Below, one piece after another: positions 19,539-29,717 of a DNA stretch of 64,000 nucleotides. This stretch comes from PLGF01 sp052139695 (lineage in GTDB: Bacteria > Verrucomicrobiota > Verrucomicrobiia > Limisphaerales > Palsa-1400). Position 1 is the stretch's first letter. Each line of letters begins with the position of its first letter. The DNA is taken from positions 75,723 to 139,722 of the forward strand of contig JBKQWF010000307.1 of the NCBI GenBank assembly GCA_052139695.1, given 5' to 3'. Under the pieces are notes generated by a model, which made no database searches, had not been told where the DNA came from, and saw only the letters and a list, made by a program, of their open reading frames with translations. The position numbers and the translations under genes are program-made.

Positions 19539-22500
19539 CTATGATTTTGTCAGCGCTTCGGCGGCGGCGGGCGTCTTGGAAAGCTGTTCGTACTGTGCGA
19601 ATTTTTTCAACACGTCGGCTTGCGCGATTTCGAGCAATTCCTTGCCACGCGCCGGATTTTTGCCGGCCAGCATTTGGAAACGGCGTTCCAGGGACCAGAG
19701 GTTTTCCAACGGCAGCTTGGGAGCGGCGGAATCCAGTCTCAATCCAGGCTTGCCTTCGGCCACCCGGCGCGGGTCAAAGCGATAGAGCGGCCAATAACCC
19801 GATTCCACAGCTACTCTTTGGTGCTCCAAGCCTTGACCAAGGTCGAAGCCGTGCTCGATGCAAGGGCCATAAGCAATGATCAACGACGTGCCAGGATAGC
19901 TTTCGGCCTCTTCAAAAGCCTTCACAGTTTGAATGTCTTTGGCGCCCAAAGCCACCTGCGCGACGTAAGCCGTGCCATACGACATGGCGATCAGGCCAAG
20001 GTCCTTGCGGGCGGTGGCCTTGCCGGAGACAGCGAAGCGGGCGGCGGCCCCCAGCGGGGTCGCTTTGGATTGCTGGCCCCCGGTGTTGGAATAAACTTCT
20101 GTGTCAAGCACGAGAATATTCACGTTGGCGTTCATCGCGATGACGTGGTCCAGGCCGCCAAAACCGATATCATACGCCCAGCCGTCTCCGCCGACGATCC
20201 AGACGGACTTGCGGACGAGGCTATCGGCCAGGGCAAAAAGCCGGGAAGCGTCCATGCCCTCGATTTTTTCCAGGCGTTGGCGCAAGTCTTTGACCCTCAC
20301 CCGTTGAGCGGCAATTTCGGCCTCGTTGGTTTGCGGCGCCTTGAGCAGTTCATCGACGAAACTATCACCCAATTTCGGGGCCAGGAGGCGGGCAAGGTGC
20401 CGCGCGAAGTCGGCTTGTTTTTCCAAGCCGATTCGCTGGCCCAAGCCGTATTCGGCATTGTCCTCGAAGAGTGAATTGGACCAGGCAGGGCCGCGTCCGT
20501 CGCCATTGACGGAGTAAGGCGTGGTCGGCAAATTGCCGCCGTAAATGGAAGAGCAGCCGGTGGCGTTGGCGATGACAAGACGGTCGCCATACATTTGGGT
20601 CAACAATTTGAGATAAGCCGTTTCTCCACAGCCGGAGCAGGCGCCGGAGAACTCGAAGAGCGGCTCCAGGAATTGGGTGCCTTTGACGTCCGCGGCCAGG
20701 CGCGTGCGGTCGGGCAACGGCAGGTTGAGGAAGAACTCAAAATTCCGATGCTCCTGCTCGCGCAGAGGTTGGGTCGGCGCCATGTTGAGCGCCTTGCGAC
20801 CGGGCTCTGTCTTCGATTTGACAGGGCAGACGGCCTCGCACAAGGTGCAGCCGGTGCAATCTTCCGGCGAAACCTGGAGCGAATACTTCGATCCTTTCCA
20901 TTCCTGCGAGCGGAAATCGACCGCCTTGAAGTTGGCCGGCGATCCGTCCAGCGAACTGGCGGGATAAAACTTGGCGCGAATGGCGGCGTGCGGACAAACG
21001 AAGACGCACTTGTTGCATTGAATGCAGATCGAGGAATCCCAAACTGGAATCTCCAAAGCGATGGAGCGCTTTTCCCATTTGGCGGTGCTGGTGGGCCAGG
21101 TGCCATCAACCGGGAACGCGCTGACCGGCAGCAGATCGCCCTTGTTGGCCAGCATCGTGGCGGTGACGCGTTTGACGAAATCCGGCGCGTGCTCCGGGAT
21201 GAAGGAAACCTGGTGCGGCGCGGCGGTGACGGCGGCGGGCAACTCCACTTCGTAGAGGGCGGCCAAAGTTTGATCGACGGCGGCGAAGTTTTGCTGGACG
21301 ACGGCGTCGCCTTTTCGGCCGTACGTTTTGCGGATGGCCTTTTTGATTTGGGCAATCGCTTCCTCGCGCGGCAGGACATTGGAAATGGCGAAAAAGCACG
21401 TCTGCATGATCGTGTTGATTCGCCCGCCCATGCCTGTGGCCTTGGCCACCTGGTAGGCGTCGATCACGTAGCAGCGGAGCTTCCTGGCAATGATGGTGGC
21501 TTGCGTCTCAGCCGAGAACCGGTTCCAAACGTCCGCCGCGCCGTAAGGTGAATTGAGTAGAACGACGGCCCTTTCCGCCGCGCAGTCAAGGACGTTGTAA
21601 CGGTCCAAAAAGCTCCATTGATGGCAGGCGACGAAATTGGCGCGTTTGACCAGGTAGGGCGCTTGAATGAGCTCGGGGCCGAAGCGCAAATGGGAAATGG
21701 TGACGGCGCCGGACTTCTTGGAGTCATAGACGAAGTAACCCTGGGCGTAAAGGTCTGTCTCTTCGCCGATAATCTTGATCGAATTCTTGTTCGCGCCGAC
21801 CGTTCCATCCGCTCCCAGGCCAAAGAAAACGGCTCGCACGGTATTGTCGGCTTCGATATCGAAATCCGGGTCCCAGGCGAGCGACTTGTGGCTCACATCG
21901 TCAAAGATTCCGATGGTGAAATGATTCAAGGGCTTGGGCAGTCTTAACTGGTCGAAAACCGACTTGACCATCGCCGGTGTGAACTCCTTGGAAGAAAGTC
22001 CGTAACGTCCGCCGACGACCAACGTTTCCCGGCCGAACCATGCCGTATCATGTGTCTCACGCAGGGCTGTGACCACGTCCATATAGAGCGGCTCGCCGAT
22101 CGCGCCGGGTTCTTTTGTCCGATCCAGGACGGCGATTTTGCGCGTGGTTGGCGGCAGCGCTTCCAGGAATGCTTCGACCGCAAAAGGCCGATACAAGCGC
22201 ACGCGGAGAACGCCGACTTTTTCGCCGTGGCGGCTGAGCCATTGCGCGGTCTGTTGCGCGGTTTCTCCGCCCGAACCCATGATGATGATGACACGGTCGG
22301 CTTCGGGATGACCAACATAGTCAAAGAGACGGTACTTGCGTCCGGAGACGGCCGCAAAACGATCCATGGTATCTTGGACAAGGAGCGGCAGGCGCTCATA
22401 ATAGGGATTGCAGGCTTCGCGGGCCTGGAAAAAGACGTCCGGGTTTTGCGCGGTGCCGCGCAGACGGGGATGGTCCGGCGAGAGGCCGTTGGCGCGGAAG

Positions 22501-23183
22501 GCCTGGATGGCCATATCGCATTCGTCCATCATTTCGCGCAATTGCTCGTCCGTCAGCACGCGGATTTTGGCCACTTCATGCGACGTGCGAAAGCCATCGA
22601 AGAAATGGAGAAACGGCACGCGGGATTCCAGGGTCGCGGCGTGGGCGATGCAGGCCAAATCTTGCGCCTCCTGCACGGAACCTGACGAAAGCATGGCAAA
22701 ACCCGTTGACCGGCAAGCCATGACGTCGGAATGATCGCCAAAAATGGACAGCGCGTGCGTGGCCAGGCTGCGCGCGGTGACGTGCATGCAGAAGGGCAGC
22801 AATTCACCCGCGATTTTGTACATGTTCGGGATCATGAGCAACAAGCCTTGCGAGGCGGTGAAGGTGGTGCTCAACGCTCCCGATTGCAACATGCCGTGAA
22901 CGGCGCCCGCCGCGCCTGCTTCGGACTGCATTTCCACCAATTGCGGCACGGCGCCCCAAAGATTGGGACGGGCGGCCGCCGACCATTGATCGCACCATTC
23001 CGCCATCGGCGACGAGGGCGTGATGGGGTAAATCGGGATGGTCTCGCTCAACCGGTAGGCGATGGAGGCAACGGCTTCATTGCCGTCGAGCGTGGCAAAT
23101 GGGCTTTCGACGAAATCGGTGGCGGCGACGGTGCGGACGCTCCGTTCATTTGCGCCGGCGATGGGAGTGGAAGATGTATTCAT
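19539..23183 (-). CDS. nifJ: Pyruvate:ferredoxin (flavodoxin) oxidoreductase
   Basis: 1214 residues, the full length of single-chain PFOR. The N-terminal pyruvate-binding domain has the YRLSETIPIYPITPSSPMAE segment. A ferredoxin-type domain carries two 4Fe-4S motifs (CIQCNKCVFVCPHAAIRAK and CTGCTLCEAVCPVK). The C-terminal thiamine-diphosphate domain has the CSGCGETAYLKLL cluster ligands and GGDGWAYDIGFGG with NVNILVLDTEVYSNTGGQ. It oxidatively decarboxylates pyruvate to acetyl-CoA and reduces ferredoxin or flavodoxin, an oxygen-sensitive reaction. It begins two bases after nuoN ends and is the last gene of the nuo operon, which suggests that its reduced carrier feeds complex I. Confidence 0.97.
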   Translation of the reverse strand: MNTSSTPIAGANERSVRTVAATDFVESPFATLDGNEAVASIAYRLSETIPIYPITPSSPMAEWCDQWSAAARPNLWGAVPQLVEMQSEAGAAGAVHGMLQSGALSTTFTASQGLLLMIPNMYKIAGELLPFCMHVTARSLATHALSIFGDHSDVMACRSTGFAMLSSGSVQEAQDLACIAHAATLESRVPFLHFFDGFRTSHEVAKIRVLTDEQLREMMDECDMAIQAFRANGLSPDHPRLRGTAQNPDVFFQAREACNPYYERLPLLVQDTMDRFAAVSGRKYRLFDYVGHPEADRVIIIMGSGGETAQQTAQWLSRHGEKVGVLRVRLYRPFAVEAFLEALPPTTRKIAVLDRTKEPGAIGEPLYMDVVTALRETHDTAWFGRETLVVGGRYGLSSKEFTPAMVKSVFDQLRLPKPLNHFTIGIFDDVSHKSLAWDPDFDIEADNTVRAVFFGLGADGTVGANKNSIKIIGEETDLYAQGYFVYDSKKSGAVTISHLRFGPELIQAPYLVKRANFVACHQWSFLDRYNVLDCAAERAVVLLNSPYGAADVWNRFSAETQATIIARKLRCYVIDAYQVAKATGMGGRINTIMQTCFFAISNVLPREEAIAQIKKAIRKTYGRKGDAVVQQNFAAVDQTLAALYEVELPAAVTAAPHQVSFIPEHAPDFVKRVTATMLANKGDLLPVSAFPVDGTWPTSTAKWEKRSIALEIPVWDSSICIQCNKCVFVCPHAAIRAKFYPASSLDGSPANFKAVDFRSQEWKGSKYSLQVSPEDCTGCTLCEAVCPVKSKTEPGRKALNMAPTQPLREQEHRNFEFFLNLPLPDRTRLAADVKGTQFLEPLFEFSGACSGCGETAYLKLLTQMYGDRLVIANATGCSSIYGGNLPTTPYSVNGDGRGPAWSNSLFEDNAEYGLGQRIGLEKQADFARHLARLLAPKLGDSFVDELLKAPQTNEAEIAAQRVRVKDLRQRLEKIEGMDASRLFALADSLVRKSVWIVGGDGWAYDIGFGGLDHVIAMNANVNILVLDTEVYSNTGGQQSKATPLGAAARFAVSGKATARKDLGLIAMSYGTAYVAQVALGAKDIQTVKAFEEAESYPGTSLIIAYGPCIEHGFDLGQGLEHQRVAVESGYWPLYRFDPRRVAEGKPGLRLDSAAPKLPLENLWSLERRFQMLAGKNPARGKELLEIAQADVLKKFAQYEQLSKTPAAAEALTKS

Positions 23184-23185
23184 AA

Positions 23186-24661
23186 TTAGAAAGGGGTGGA
23201 ATTAAGGGCATGGGAAAGAATGCTGAGCAGCAAACCTGGCGCGCAGCCGAGAATAATAACAAGTCCCGCCAGCAGCACGATGGCCAATTGCGCCGAGAGC
23301 GACGGACGGAGCACGACCGCGGACGGGGACGGATCGGCGGCGTAAATCTGTTTGAGAATCTGCAAGTAATAGTAAAGAGAGACCGCGCTTGCGGCCACGG
23401 CCAGGATTACCAACCACAGCAAACCGAGGTTGGGTGCGGCCCCAACCGCCGCGGTGAAGAGGTAGAATTTTCCAAAGAACCCCGAAAGCGGCGGAATTCC
23501 CGCCAGGGACAGCATGAATACCAACATGCAGAAAGACAGCAACGGCGCGCGCCGGCTCAAGCCGGCGAAATCCGCCAAGTCGGCGCGGGCGTCGCTGTTT
23601 TCAACCACAGCGACGATCGCGAAGGAGCCGAGCACAGTCAGGGCGTAAGTGATGACGTAAAAGAGAAGCGGAGCCAGGCCGCGTTGCCCGGCCAGGAGCG
23701 CGATCATAGCGTAGCCGGCATGGGCGATGGCGGAATAAGCCAGCAAGCGTTTGACGTTGCGCTGCACAAGCGCGGCGAGATTGCCCGCCACCATTGAGAC
23801 CACGGCCAGCGTGGCCAGCAGCGGCATCCAGCCCGGCAAGAAAGCTCCAAGAGACGCGCTGCCGCCGTTGCCGCCAAAGCCGGTGAGCAAAATTCTGGCC
23901 ACGACAAAGAAGCCGGCAACCTTTGACCCCGAAGCAATGAAGGCCGCGATCGGCGTCGGCGCGCCTTGATAGACATCCGGGGCCCAAAAGTGGAACGGCG
24001 CCGCCGCCAGTTTAAAGGCAAACCCCACCAGGGTCATGACCAGCGCGACATAAAAAACAGGCTCCACCCCGCTCGATTGCAGTTTGACCGAGATCGCGCC
24101 CAGATCGATTTCTCCGGTGATGCCGTAGAGCAAACTAATCCCAAAGAGCGTGAAAGCCGCCGACATGCCGCCGAAGAGAAAGTACTTCAGCGCCGCCTCG
24201 GAGGAGGCCACGCTTGCTTTGTCCAACGCCGCCAGCGAATAAAGGCAAACACTGAGCAGTTCGAGCGCGGCGAAGATCATGAGAAGATTTTCCGAGCTGA
24301 TCAGGAGCATCAGCCCCGCCGTCGCCAACAGGAGCAAAGCGAAGTATTCGCCAATGTGGGCGGTGAATTTCCTGGCGACGGGGAAAACCGCGCACACCCC
24401 GGCCAGCGCCAGCAGAACAACTTTAATGAGCTGGCTCAATGGGCTGGCGGAAAACATGGCCGCGCCCCGCGGCGGGGTGACCGCAAGAGTCAGCATGGCC
24501 GCAACGCAGGCCAGGCAAGTCAACATCCCGCAGGCCATCCAACGGTCGGTCAGGGTTTTGCGCCGTTTCAGGGCAAAATCGGCGGCCAGAACCACAAATG
24601 CCGACGCGGCGATGACCGCTTCGGGGAGCAGCAAATGGGCCCATTGGAAATCGGGACTCAT
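23186..24661 (-). CDS. nuoN: NADH-quinone oxidoreductase subunit N
   Basis: 491 residues from the ATG at 24661, which overlaps the nuoM stop as ATGA. The open frame extends upstream to 24946, but that extension lies within nuoM. It is a polytopic antiporter-like subunit with about 14 helices. The family features are MIFAALELLSVCLYSLAAL with the helix-5 glutamate, FGISLLYGITGEIDL, and the lysine-bearing KLAAAPFHFWAPDVYQGAP. NuoN forms one of the proton channels of the membrane arm. It is followed two bases later by nifJ. Confidence 0.95.
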   Translation of the reverse strand: MSPDFQWAHLLLPEAVIAASAFVVLAADFALKRRKTLTDRWMACGMLTCLACVAAMLTLAVTPPRGAAMFSASPLSQLIKVVLLALAGVCAVFPVARKFTAHIGEYFALLLLATAGLMLLISSENLLMIFAALELLSVCLYSLAALDKASVASSEAALKYFLFGGMSAAFTLFGISLLYGITGEIDLGAISVKLQSSGVEPVFYVALVMTLVGFAFKLAAAPFHFWAPDVYQGAPTPIAAFIASGSKVAGFFVVARILLTGFGGNGGSASLGAFLPGWMPLLATLAVVSMVAGNLAALVQRNVKRLLAYSAIAHAGYAMIALLAGQRGLAPLLFYVITYALTVLGSFAIVAVVENSDARADLADFAGLSRRAPLLSFCMLVFMLSLAGIPPLSGFFGKFYLFTAAVGAAPNLGLLWLVILAVAASAVSLYYYLQILKQIYAADPSPSAVVLRPSLSAQLAIVLLAGLVIILGCAPGLLLSILSHALNSTPF

Positions 24662-26151
24662 GTGGTCACTCCTTTCCACAGAGGTTGCATGAGGGGGGAA
24701 TTCAGCGCCGGTGTGATTAAATCCAGCAACAGTTTCGGATAAAGCCCGATCAACAAGGACGTGCCGAGAAGAACGCAGGCGCCTGTTCGCTCGGCGATGG
24801 AAATGGGAGCCATGCGCGCCGGCGGAAGAGAGGCCGGTGTCGAATCCTCGGCGTAGAAGGCTTTCAGCAAAGCGCGCCAGGTGTAAGCCACGCCGATCAA
24901 AATCCCCACCCCGGCAAAAATCGTAAAGAGCGGGAAGGCTTGCCATGCCCCCACCAGCACCTGCATTTCCGCGATAAAACCGCTGAAGCCCGGCAGCCCC
25001 ATGGAGGCCGCTCCGGCAATCGCAAAGGTTGCGGCGGCAAAGGGCAAAGTCCGGTTGAGGTTAAGCCGTTGCAGCTCCGTTAAATCCCGGCTATGGGCGC
25101 GGTCATAAACCATCCGTCCCACCACCGCGAAGAGCAGGCCGGCGATGATGCCATGAGAGAACATTTGCAAAATCGCGCCGCTCAACCCGACCTGGGTCAA
25201 AGTCATAAAACCCAGCAAGACAAAGCCCATGTGGCTGACGCTGGAGTAGCCGATGACGAATTTGAAATCCCGTTGCACCAGCGCGACAGTCGCACCATAG
25301 ACGATGCCGATGACCGCCAGCAGCGCAATCTCCTTGCGCCAGGTTTGCAGGCCAATCGGGAAAAGAGTCATGCCCACGCGCAAAGCCCCGTAAGCGCCCA
25401 ACTTCATGACCACGCCGGCCAGCAGCATCGAAGCAGCCGTGGGCGCGGCCACGTGTCCGGTGGGCGCCCATGTGTGGAACGGCCAGAGACCCGCCAAAAC
25501 GGCGAAGCCGACAAACACCAGGAGAAACGCCCATTTCTGAAAGGCCGCCGGGAACGGAAATTGCGCCAAAACAGGCAGATCAAAGGTGTGGCCACCGGCG
25601 ACGACAAAAGCCGCGATCAGGCCGATCAACACCATCGCGCTGCCGATGAACGAATAAAGCACCAGTTTCATCGCGCCGTATTCGCGCCGGGTTGATCCCC
25701 AGCGGGCGATCAGAAAGTACTTTGGAATGATGGCCAGCTCGTAAAAGACGAAGAGGAGAAAAAGATCGAAACTGAGGAAGACGCCATAGATCGCGCCGAT
25801 TAATCCAAGATAGAGCGCAAAGAATTCCTTGGTCCGGCTTTCGACGTTCCACGAAAACAAAATGCCGCAGACCGCGGCTATCCCGGTGAGCAGGACCAGT
25901 GTCACGCTGATGCCGTCCGCCGCGAGGTGATAGTGAATGCCAAGCTGCGGAATCCAGGCGGCATTGGCGATCTCCCACAATTGGCCGTTGACCGTCCCTC
26001 GTTCACATTCCACCGCGCCTGCTAGGGCCAGGGCCAAGCCGGCCAAGGCGGTCAGGAGGGCGATGACCCGCGCCGGGCGCGAAGCGAGCGAAGGCCACAG
26101 CATCAAAAGCAATGACCCGATGAAAGAAATGTAAATAGTCCAGGCAATCAT
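24658..26151 (-). CDS. nuoM: NADH-quinone oxidoreductase subunit M, copy next to nuoN
   Basis: 497 residues, polytopic. The helix-5 glutamate region reads LFVFYELAIIPKYFLIARWG and the helix-7 lysine region WPFHTWAPTGHVAAPT, followed by the GVVMKLGAYGALRVG segment. The broken-helix region near VSHMGFVLLGF is also typical of antiporter-like complex I subunits. It is a proton-pumping channel of the membrane arm. A second, clearly different NuoM precedes it (26155-27708), with three bases between. Both copies keep the key acidic and basic residues, so neither looks degenerate. Confidence 0.93.
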   Translation of the reverse strand: MIAWTIYISFIGSLLLMLWPSLASRPARVIALLTALAGLALALAGAVECERGTVNGQLWEIANAAWIPQLGIHYHLAADGISVTLVLLTGIAAVCGILFSWNVESRTKEFFALYLGLIGAIYGVFLSFDLFLLFVFYELAIIPKYFLIARWGSTRREYGAMKLVLYSFIGSAMVLIGLIAAFVVAGGHTFDLPVLAQFPFPAAFQKWAFLLVFVGFAVLAGLWPFHTWAPTGHVAAPTAASMLLAGVVMKLGAYGALRVGMTLFPIGLQTWRKEIALLAVIGIVYGATVALVQRDFKFVIGYSSVSHMGFVLLGFMTLTQVGLSGAILQMFSHGIIAGLLFAVVGRMVYDRAHSRDLTELQRLNLNRTLPFAAATFAIAGAASMGLPGFSGFIAEMQVLVGAWQAFPLFTIFAGVGILIGVAYTWRALLKAFYAEDSTPASLPPARMAPISIAERTGACVLLGTSLLIGLYPKLLLDLITPALNSPLMQPLWKGVTT

Positions 26152-26154
26152 GGC

Positions 26155-27708
26155 TTAGAAGCTTTTCACCATTTGCAACACGGTCGGATTGGCCACGTCG
26201 ATCAGGATTCGGGGGTAAATTCCCAGGATGAAAATGAGGACAATGGCGGGAGCGACGATCAACCGTTCCGCGGCTGTCAAATCCGTCCACCCCGCCCATT
26301 TTTTTGCCAGCGGACCGTTAAAAACCCGCTGCAGAATAGTCAAGACGAAAACCGCCGTAATCAGCAGGCCGAGCGTGGAAACGGGGGCCGCCCATGGCGC
26401 CAGCGGCAGGACGCCCTTGAAAATGAGAATCTCCCCGACAAACCCGCTCAGTCCCGGCAGTCCGAGCGAGGCAAAGAGCGTAATGCCCATCAGGCCATAG
26501 AAAACCGGCGCCACTTTTCCCAAGCCGCCAAAATCGTTCAGTCCGCGGTTGCCTCCGGCGCGTTGCTCGATCAATCCCACGAAAAAGAAGAGACAGGCGG
26601 CGGTAATGCCATGATTGAACATTTGCACCATGACGCCGTTTAAAACCGCCGCTTTTTCGTCCGCCCATGACGCGCCCGGTGCGGTCAGTTGCGCGGCGGC
26701 GAATATTCCCATCAAGCAGTATCCAAGATGATTGATGGAAGAATAGGCGATAATCCGTTTCAGATCGGTTTGCGCGAAAGCTGCCGCGGCGGAGAAAACA
26801 ATGGTGGCCACGGCCAGCCAGAGGAGCGGGGTTTGCATGGCGCGCATCGATTCCGGGAAGATCGGCAGGAGGATGCGCAGGAACCCATACACTCCCATCT
26901 TCGACATCGCCCCCGTCAGGACCATCGACGTGCCGGTGGGCGCTTCGGCATAGGCGTCGGGCAGCCACGTATGAAACGGCATCAGGGGAACCTTGACGGC
27001 AAAGCCAAACAGGGCGCCGAGAAAGACGGCCCCGGCCAGCGCCTCTTTGGAGGTGAAGAGAGACCCGCCCAGCTTGGCAAAGAGCGCGGAACTAAGGCCG
27101 CCATCGCGCGCGAGGCCGGCAAGTTGTCCGAAGTCAAAGAGGCCTGTTGCGGCATAAACCGCCAGGAAAGCCAGCAGCAAGGTCACACTGCCCGCCAGCG
27201 TATAGACGAAGAACTGATAGGCCGCCGCGGTTCGGCGCGGCCCGCCCCAAATCTTAATCAGGAAGAAAGCGGGAATGAGGCTCAATTCCCAGAAGAGAAA
27301 CCAATGGACAAAATTGAGCGCGGTAAAAGTCCCAAAGAGGCCGCTTTCCAGAAAAAGGAGCAAGGAGAAATAGAGGCGGGCGTTGCGCTCCACGTTTCTT
27401 GAAGCCAGGATGGCAAAGGGAACCAAGAGCGCCGAGAGCAGCACCATCAGCATTCCGAGGCCGTCGATTCCCAAATGATAATCGACCGCCAGAGACGGGA
27501 TCCAGGCGGCGCGCTCGACAAACTGCATGCCGCCGTTGGAGCGGTCATAAGCGGTCCAAATCATCCCCGCCAACGCGAGTGCCGCCAGGCTGACGGCCAT
27601 GCCCAGGGACCGGGCCAGCTTCGGCCGGTCTGCGCGGACCGCCAACAGGCCAAGGCCGCCGACTAGCGGGATGAGCGTCAAAATCGTGAGAACAGGCAAT
27701 TGGTTCAT
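26155..27708 (-). CDS. nuoM: NADH-quinone oxidoreductase subunit M, second copy next to nuoL
   Basis: 517 residues, starting at MNQLPVLTIL (ATG at 27708, overlapping the nuoL stop as ATGA); a 12-residue upstream extension is ignored. Antiporter-family hallmarks are present: FLFWELSLIPAFFLIKIWGG with the helix-5 glutamate, KVPLMPFHTWLPDAYAEAPT with the lysine, and AMSKMGVYGFLRILLP. It differs from the neighbouring NuoM across most positions, so it is an old paralogue rather than a recent duplication. The order L-M-M-N is the arrangement of the described complex I variants with an additional NuoM, predicted to move extra protons per electron pair. Confidence 0.93.
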   Translation of the reverse strand: MNQLPVLTILTLIPLVGGLGLLAVRADRPKLARSLGMAVSLAALALAGMIWTAYDRSNGGMQFVERAAWIPSLAVDYHLGIDGLGMLMVLLSALLVPFAILASRNVERNARLYFSLLLFLESGLFGTFTALNFVHWFLFWELSLIPAFFLIKIWGGPRRTAAAYQFFVYTLAGSVTLLLAFLAVYAATGLFDFGQLAGLARDGGLSSALFAKLGGSLFTSKEALAGAVFLGALFGFAVKVPLMPFHTWLPDAYAEAPTGTSMVLTGAMSKMGVYGFLRILLPIFPESMRAMQTPLLWLAVATIVFSAAAAFAQTDLKRIIAYSSINHLGYCLMGIFAAAQLTAPGASWADEKAAVLNGVMVQMFNHGITAACLFFFVGLIEQRAGGNRGLNDFGGLGKVAPVFYGLMGITLFASLGLPGLSGFVGEILIFKGVLPLAPWAAPVSTLGLLITAVFVLTILQRVFNGPLAKKWAGWTDLTAAERLIVAPAIVLIFILGIYPRILIDVANPTVLQMVKSF

Positions 27709-29714
27709 CCGCACCCCCAGATCAGCAAGAGCAACAATCCGCAAAAGCCCATGGCGATGGCGCGCAAGTAGCGTTGCGTTTGCCCGTTTTGGCAGCGGGC
27801 GGTCAGTTGGCCGGAGGCCCTCACGCCTTCGCAGCCGCCGTCGAAGCCCTGGTTGATCACAGCCTCATCCACTTTCCTGTCCACCTGTGAAATCAGCCGG
27901 GTCAAGCCGGCCACGAGTTTGACCGCGCCGCTCCAGATGGTGAGATCGAGCCAATTGGAAAAGCGGGCGAAAGCCGCGTTCAGCCGGATGACGGTGGCGT
28001 CGTAAAGTTCGTCAATAAACAATTTGCCGCGCAGCCAGGCAAAGAGGGTGGGTTGGAGCGTCTCCAATGGATCGGTCTCGCGGTGGGCCAGGGCGGCTTT
28101 GCCATAAATCCAGGCGCTGAGCCCTGCTCCGGCCAAAACGACGGCGGTGGAAAGGACCATGACCGGGATCTGGCCATCTTCCAGGAGTTTGGCCAAATCG
28201 AACGAAGCGCGCTCCCCGCTCAAATAGGAGGCGAACCACGGCCAAATCGGCGTTCCGGCAAATCCGACGATGATGGCAAACACTGCCAGGACAGCGAGCG
28301 GAAGAGTCATCGCCGGCGGACTTTCGTGGGCATGAGCGTCGGTTTTTCCATAGAAGACGTAACAAATCTGGCGCGTCATATAAAAAGCGGTGAGAAAAGC
28401 CCCCGCGACGCCCAAGTAAAACGGAATCTGCGAAACCTGCCAGTGATGCGCCGAGTGCAAAATGGCGTCCTTGCTCCAAAAGCCCGAAAAGAACAGCGGG
28501 ACACCGCAGAGGGCCATCGTCCCGACGGCATAGCAGGCGAAGGTCAGCGGCATCAGTTTTCGCAGGCCGCCCATTTTGCGAATGTCCTGTTCGGCGTGGC
28601 AGCCGTGAATGACCGAGCCGGCGCCGAGAAAGAGCAAGGCTTTGAAGAAGGCGTGTGTTGTCAAGTGAAACATCCCCACGGAAACGCCGCCCATGCCCAA
28701 GCCCATCATCATGTATCCGAGCTGCGAAACCGTGGAATAGGCGAGAATGCGTTTGATGTCGTCTTGCGCCACCGCGACGCAGGCGGCAAAAACCGCGGTA
28801 ATGGCGCCCACCCAGGTGACCACTTGAAGCGCCGCCGGATTGACCCCGGCGCTCATCAGCGGGTACATGCGGGCCACGAGAAATACGCCGGCCGCCACCA
28901 TCGTGGCGGCGTGGATGAGGGCGCTCACGGGCGTTGGTCCTTCCATCGCGTCTGGAAGCCAAACGTGCAAAGGCAACTGCCCGGATTTGCCAATGGCGCC
29001 GAAGAAAATCAGGATGGAGATGGCGCCGGACAACGTCAGCCCGCCGACGGTCGTCAAGGCCGCTAACCGGGTAAGGGTCGATTGTTCCAGGACACCGTGG
29101 CCCCCGTCATAGAAAAGCAGCGTGCCGGACTGAGCGTAGAGCCAGAGCATGCCAAGAAGAAATCCCAGGTCGCCAATCCGCGTGGTGATAAACGCCTTCT
29201 TCGCCGCCGCCGCCGCGCTTGGTTTTTGATGCCAAAATCCGATCAACAAATACGAAGCCAGTCCAACCAGCTCCCAACAGATGAACAACAGCAGGAGACT
29301 GTTCGAGATGACAATGCCAAGCATGGCGGCGGCGAACAATCCAAGGAAGCAAAAGAAGCGCGCGAAATTCTCGTCCCCCGCCATGTAAGCGGTGCTGTAG
29401 ATGAAGATGAGCAGGCCAATGAACGTCACGACCAACAGCATGATGGCGGTCAAGGGGTCCAGCACCCAGCCCAGTTGCAGCGAGCTGTTGCCGAAAGCGA
29501 ACCACTCAAAATTCCGCGTGGCGCGCGCGAGCTCCGGTCCGTGGTGCAATGTTGCGGCAAAGGCGGCGCAGGAAAGAAGCAAAGAAAGGCCCAGGGACCC
29601 GATCGCCAAGGCGGCGGCTAGACGCCGTTGCGATGGCTTCAGCAGCGCGCCCAATGCGGCCCCGGCCAGCGGCAGGACCGGTATCAACCATAAATATTGG
29701 ACAATGGCGTGCAT
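27705..29714 (-). CDS. nuoL: NADH-quinone oxidoreductase subunit L
   Basis: 669 residues. The N-terminal half has the antiporter core: FICWELVGLASYLLIGFWHQ with the helix-5 glutamate, AIGKSGQLPLHVWLPDAMEG with the lysine region, and ALIHAATMVAAGVFLVARMY. The C-terminus has the amphipathic lateral-helix region (DELYDATVIRLNAAFARFSN and onwards) and a final membrane helix (AIAMGFCGLLLLLIWG). In complexes with two NuoM subunits the lateral helix has to span a longer arm. Whether an insertion is present here needs an alignment. It is preceded by nuoK with a three-base gap. Confidence 0.95.
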   Translation of the reverse strand: MHAIVQYLWLIPVLPLAGAALGALLKPSQRRLAAALAIGSLGLSLLLSCAAFAATLHHGPELARATRNFEWFAFGNSSLQLGWVLDPLTAIMLLVVTFIGLLIFIYSTAYMAGDENFARFFCFLGLFAAAMLGIVISNSLLLLFICWELVGLASYLLIGFWHQKPSAAAAAKKAFITTRIGDLGFLLGMLWLYAQSGTLLFYDGGHGVLEQSTLTRLAALTTVGGLTLSGAISILIFFGAIGKSGQLPLHVWLPDAMEGPTPVSALIHAATMVAAGVFLVARMYPLMSAGVNPAALQVVTWVGAITAVFAACVAVAQDDIKRILAYSTVSQLGYMMMGLGMGGVSVGMFHLTTHAFFKALLFLGAGSVIHGCHAEQDIRKMGGLRKLMPLTFACYAVGTMALCGVPLFFSGFWSKDAILHSAHHWQVSQIPFYLGVAGAFLTAFYMTRQICYVFYGKTDAHAHESPPAMTLPLAVLAVFAIIVGFAGTPIWPWFASYLSGERASFDLAKLLEDGQIPVMVLSTAVVLAGAGLSAWIYGKAALAHRETDPLETLQPTLFAWLRGKLFIDELYDATVIRLNAAFARFSNWLDLTIWSGAVKLVAGLTRLISQVDRKVDEAVINQGFDGGCEGVRASGQLTARCQNGQTQRYLRAIAMGFCGLLLLLIWGCG

Positions 29715-29717
29715 CTC

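Noticed and set aside
24662..24946. 95-residue N-terminal extension of NuoN
   Set aside because: It lies wholly inside nuoM in another frame, and the ATGA overlap at 24658-24661 gives the natural start.
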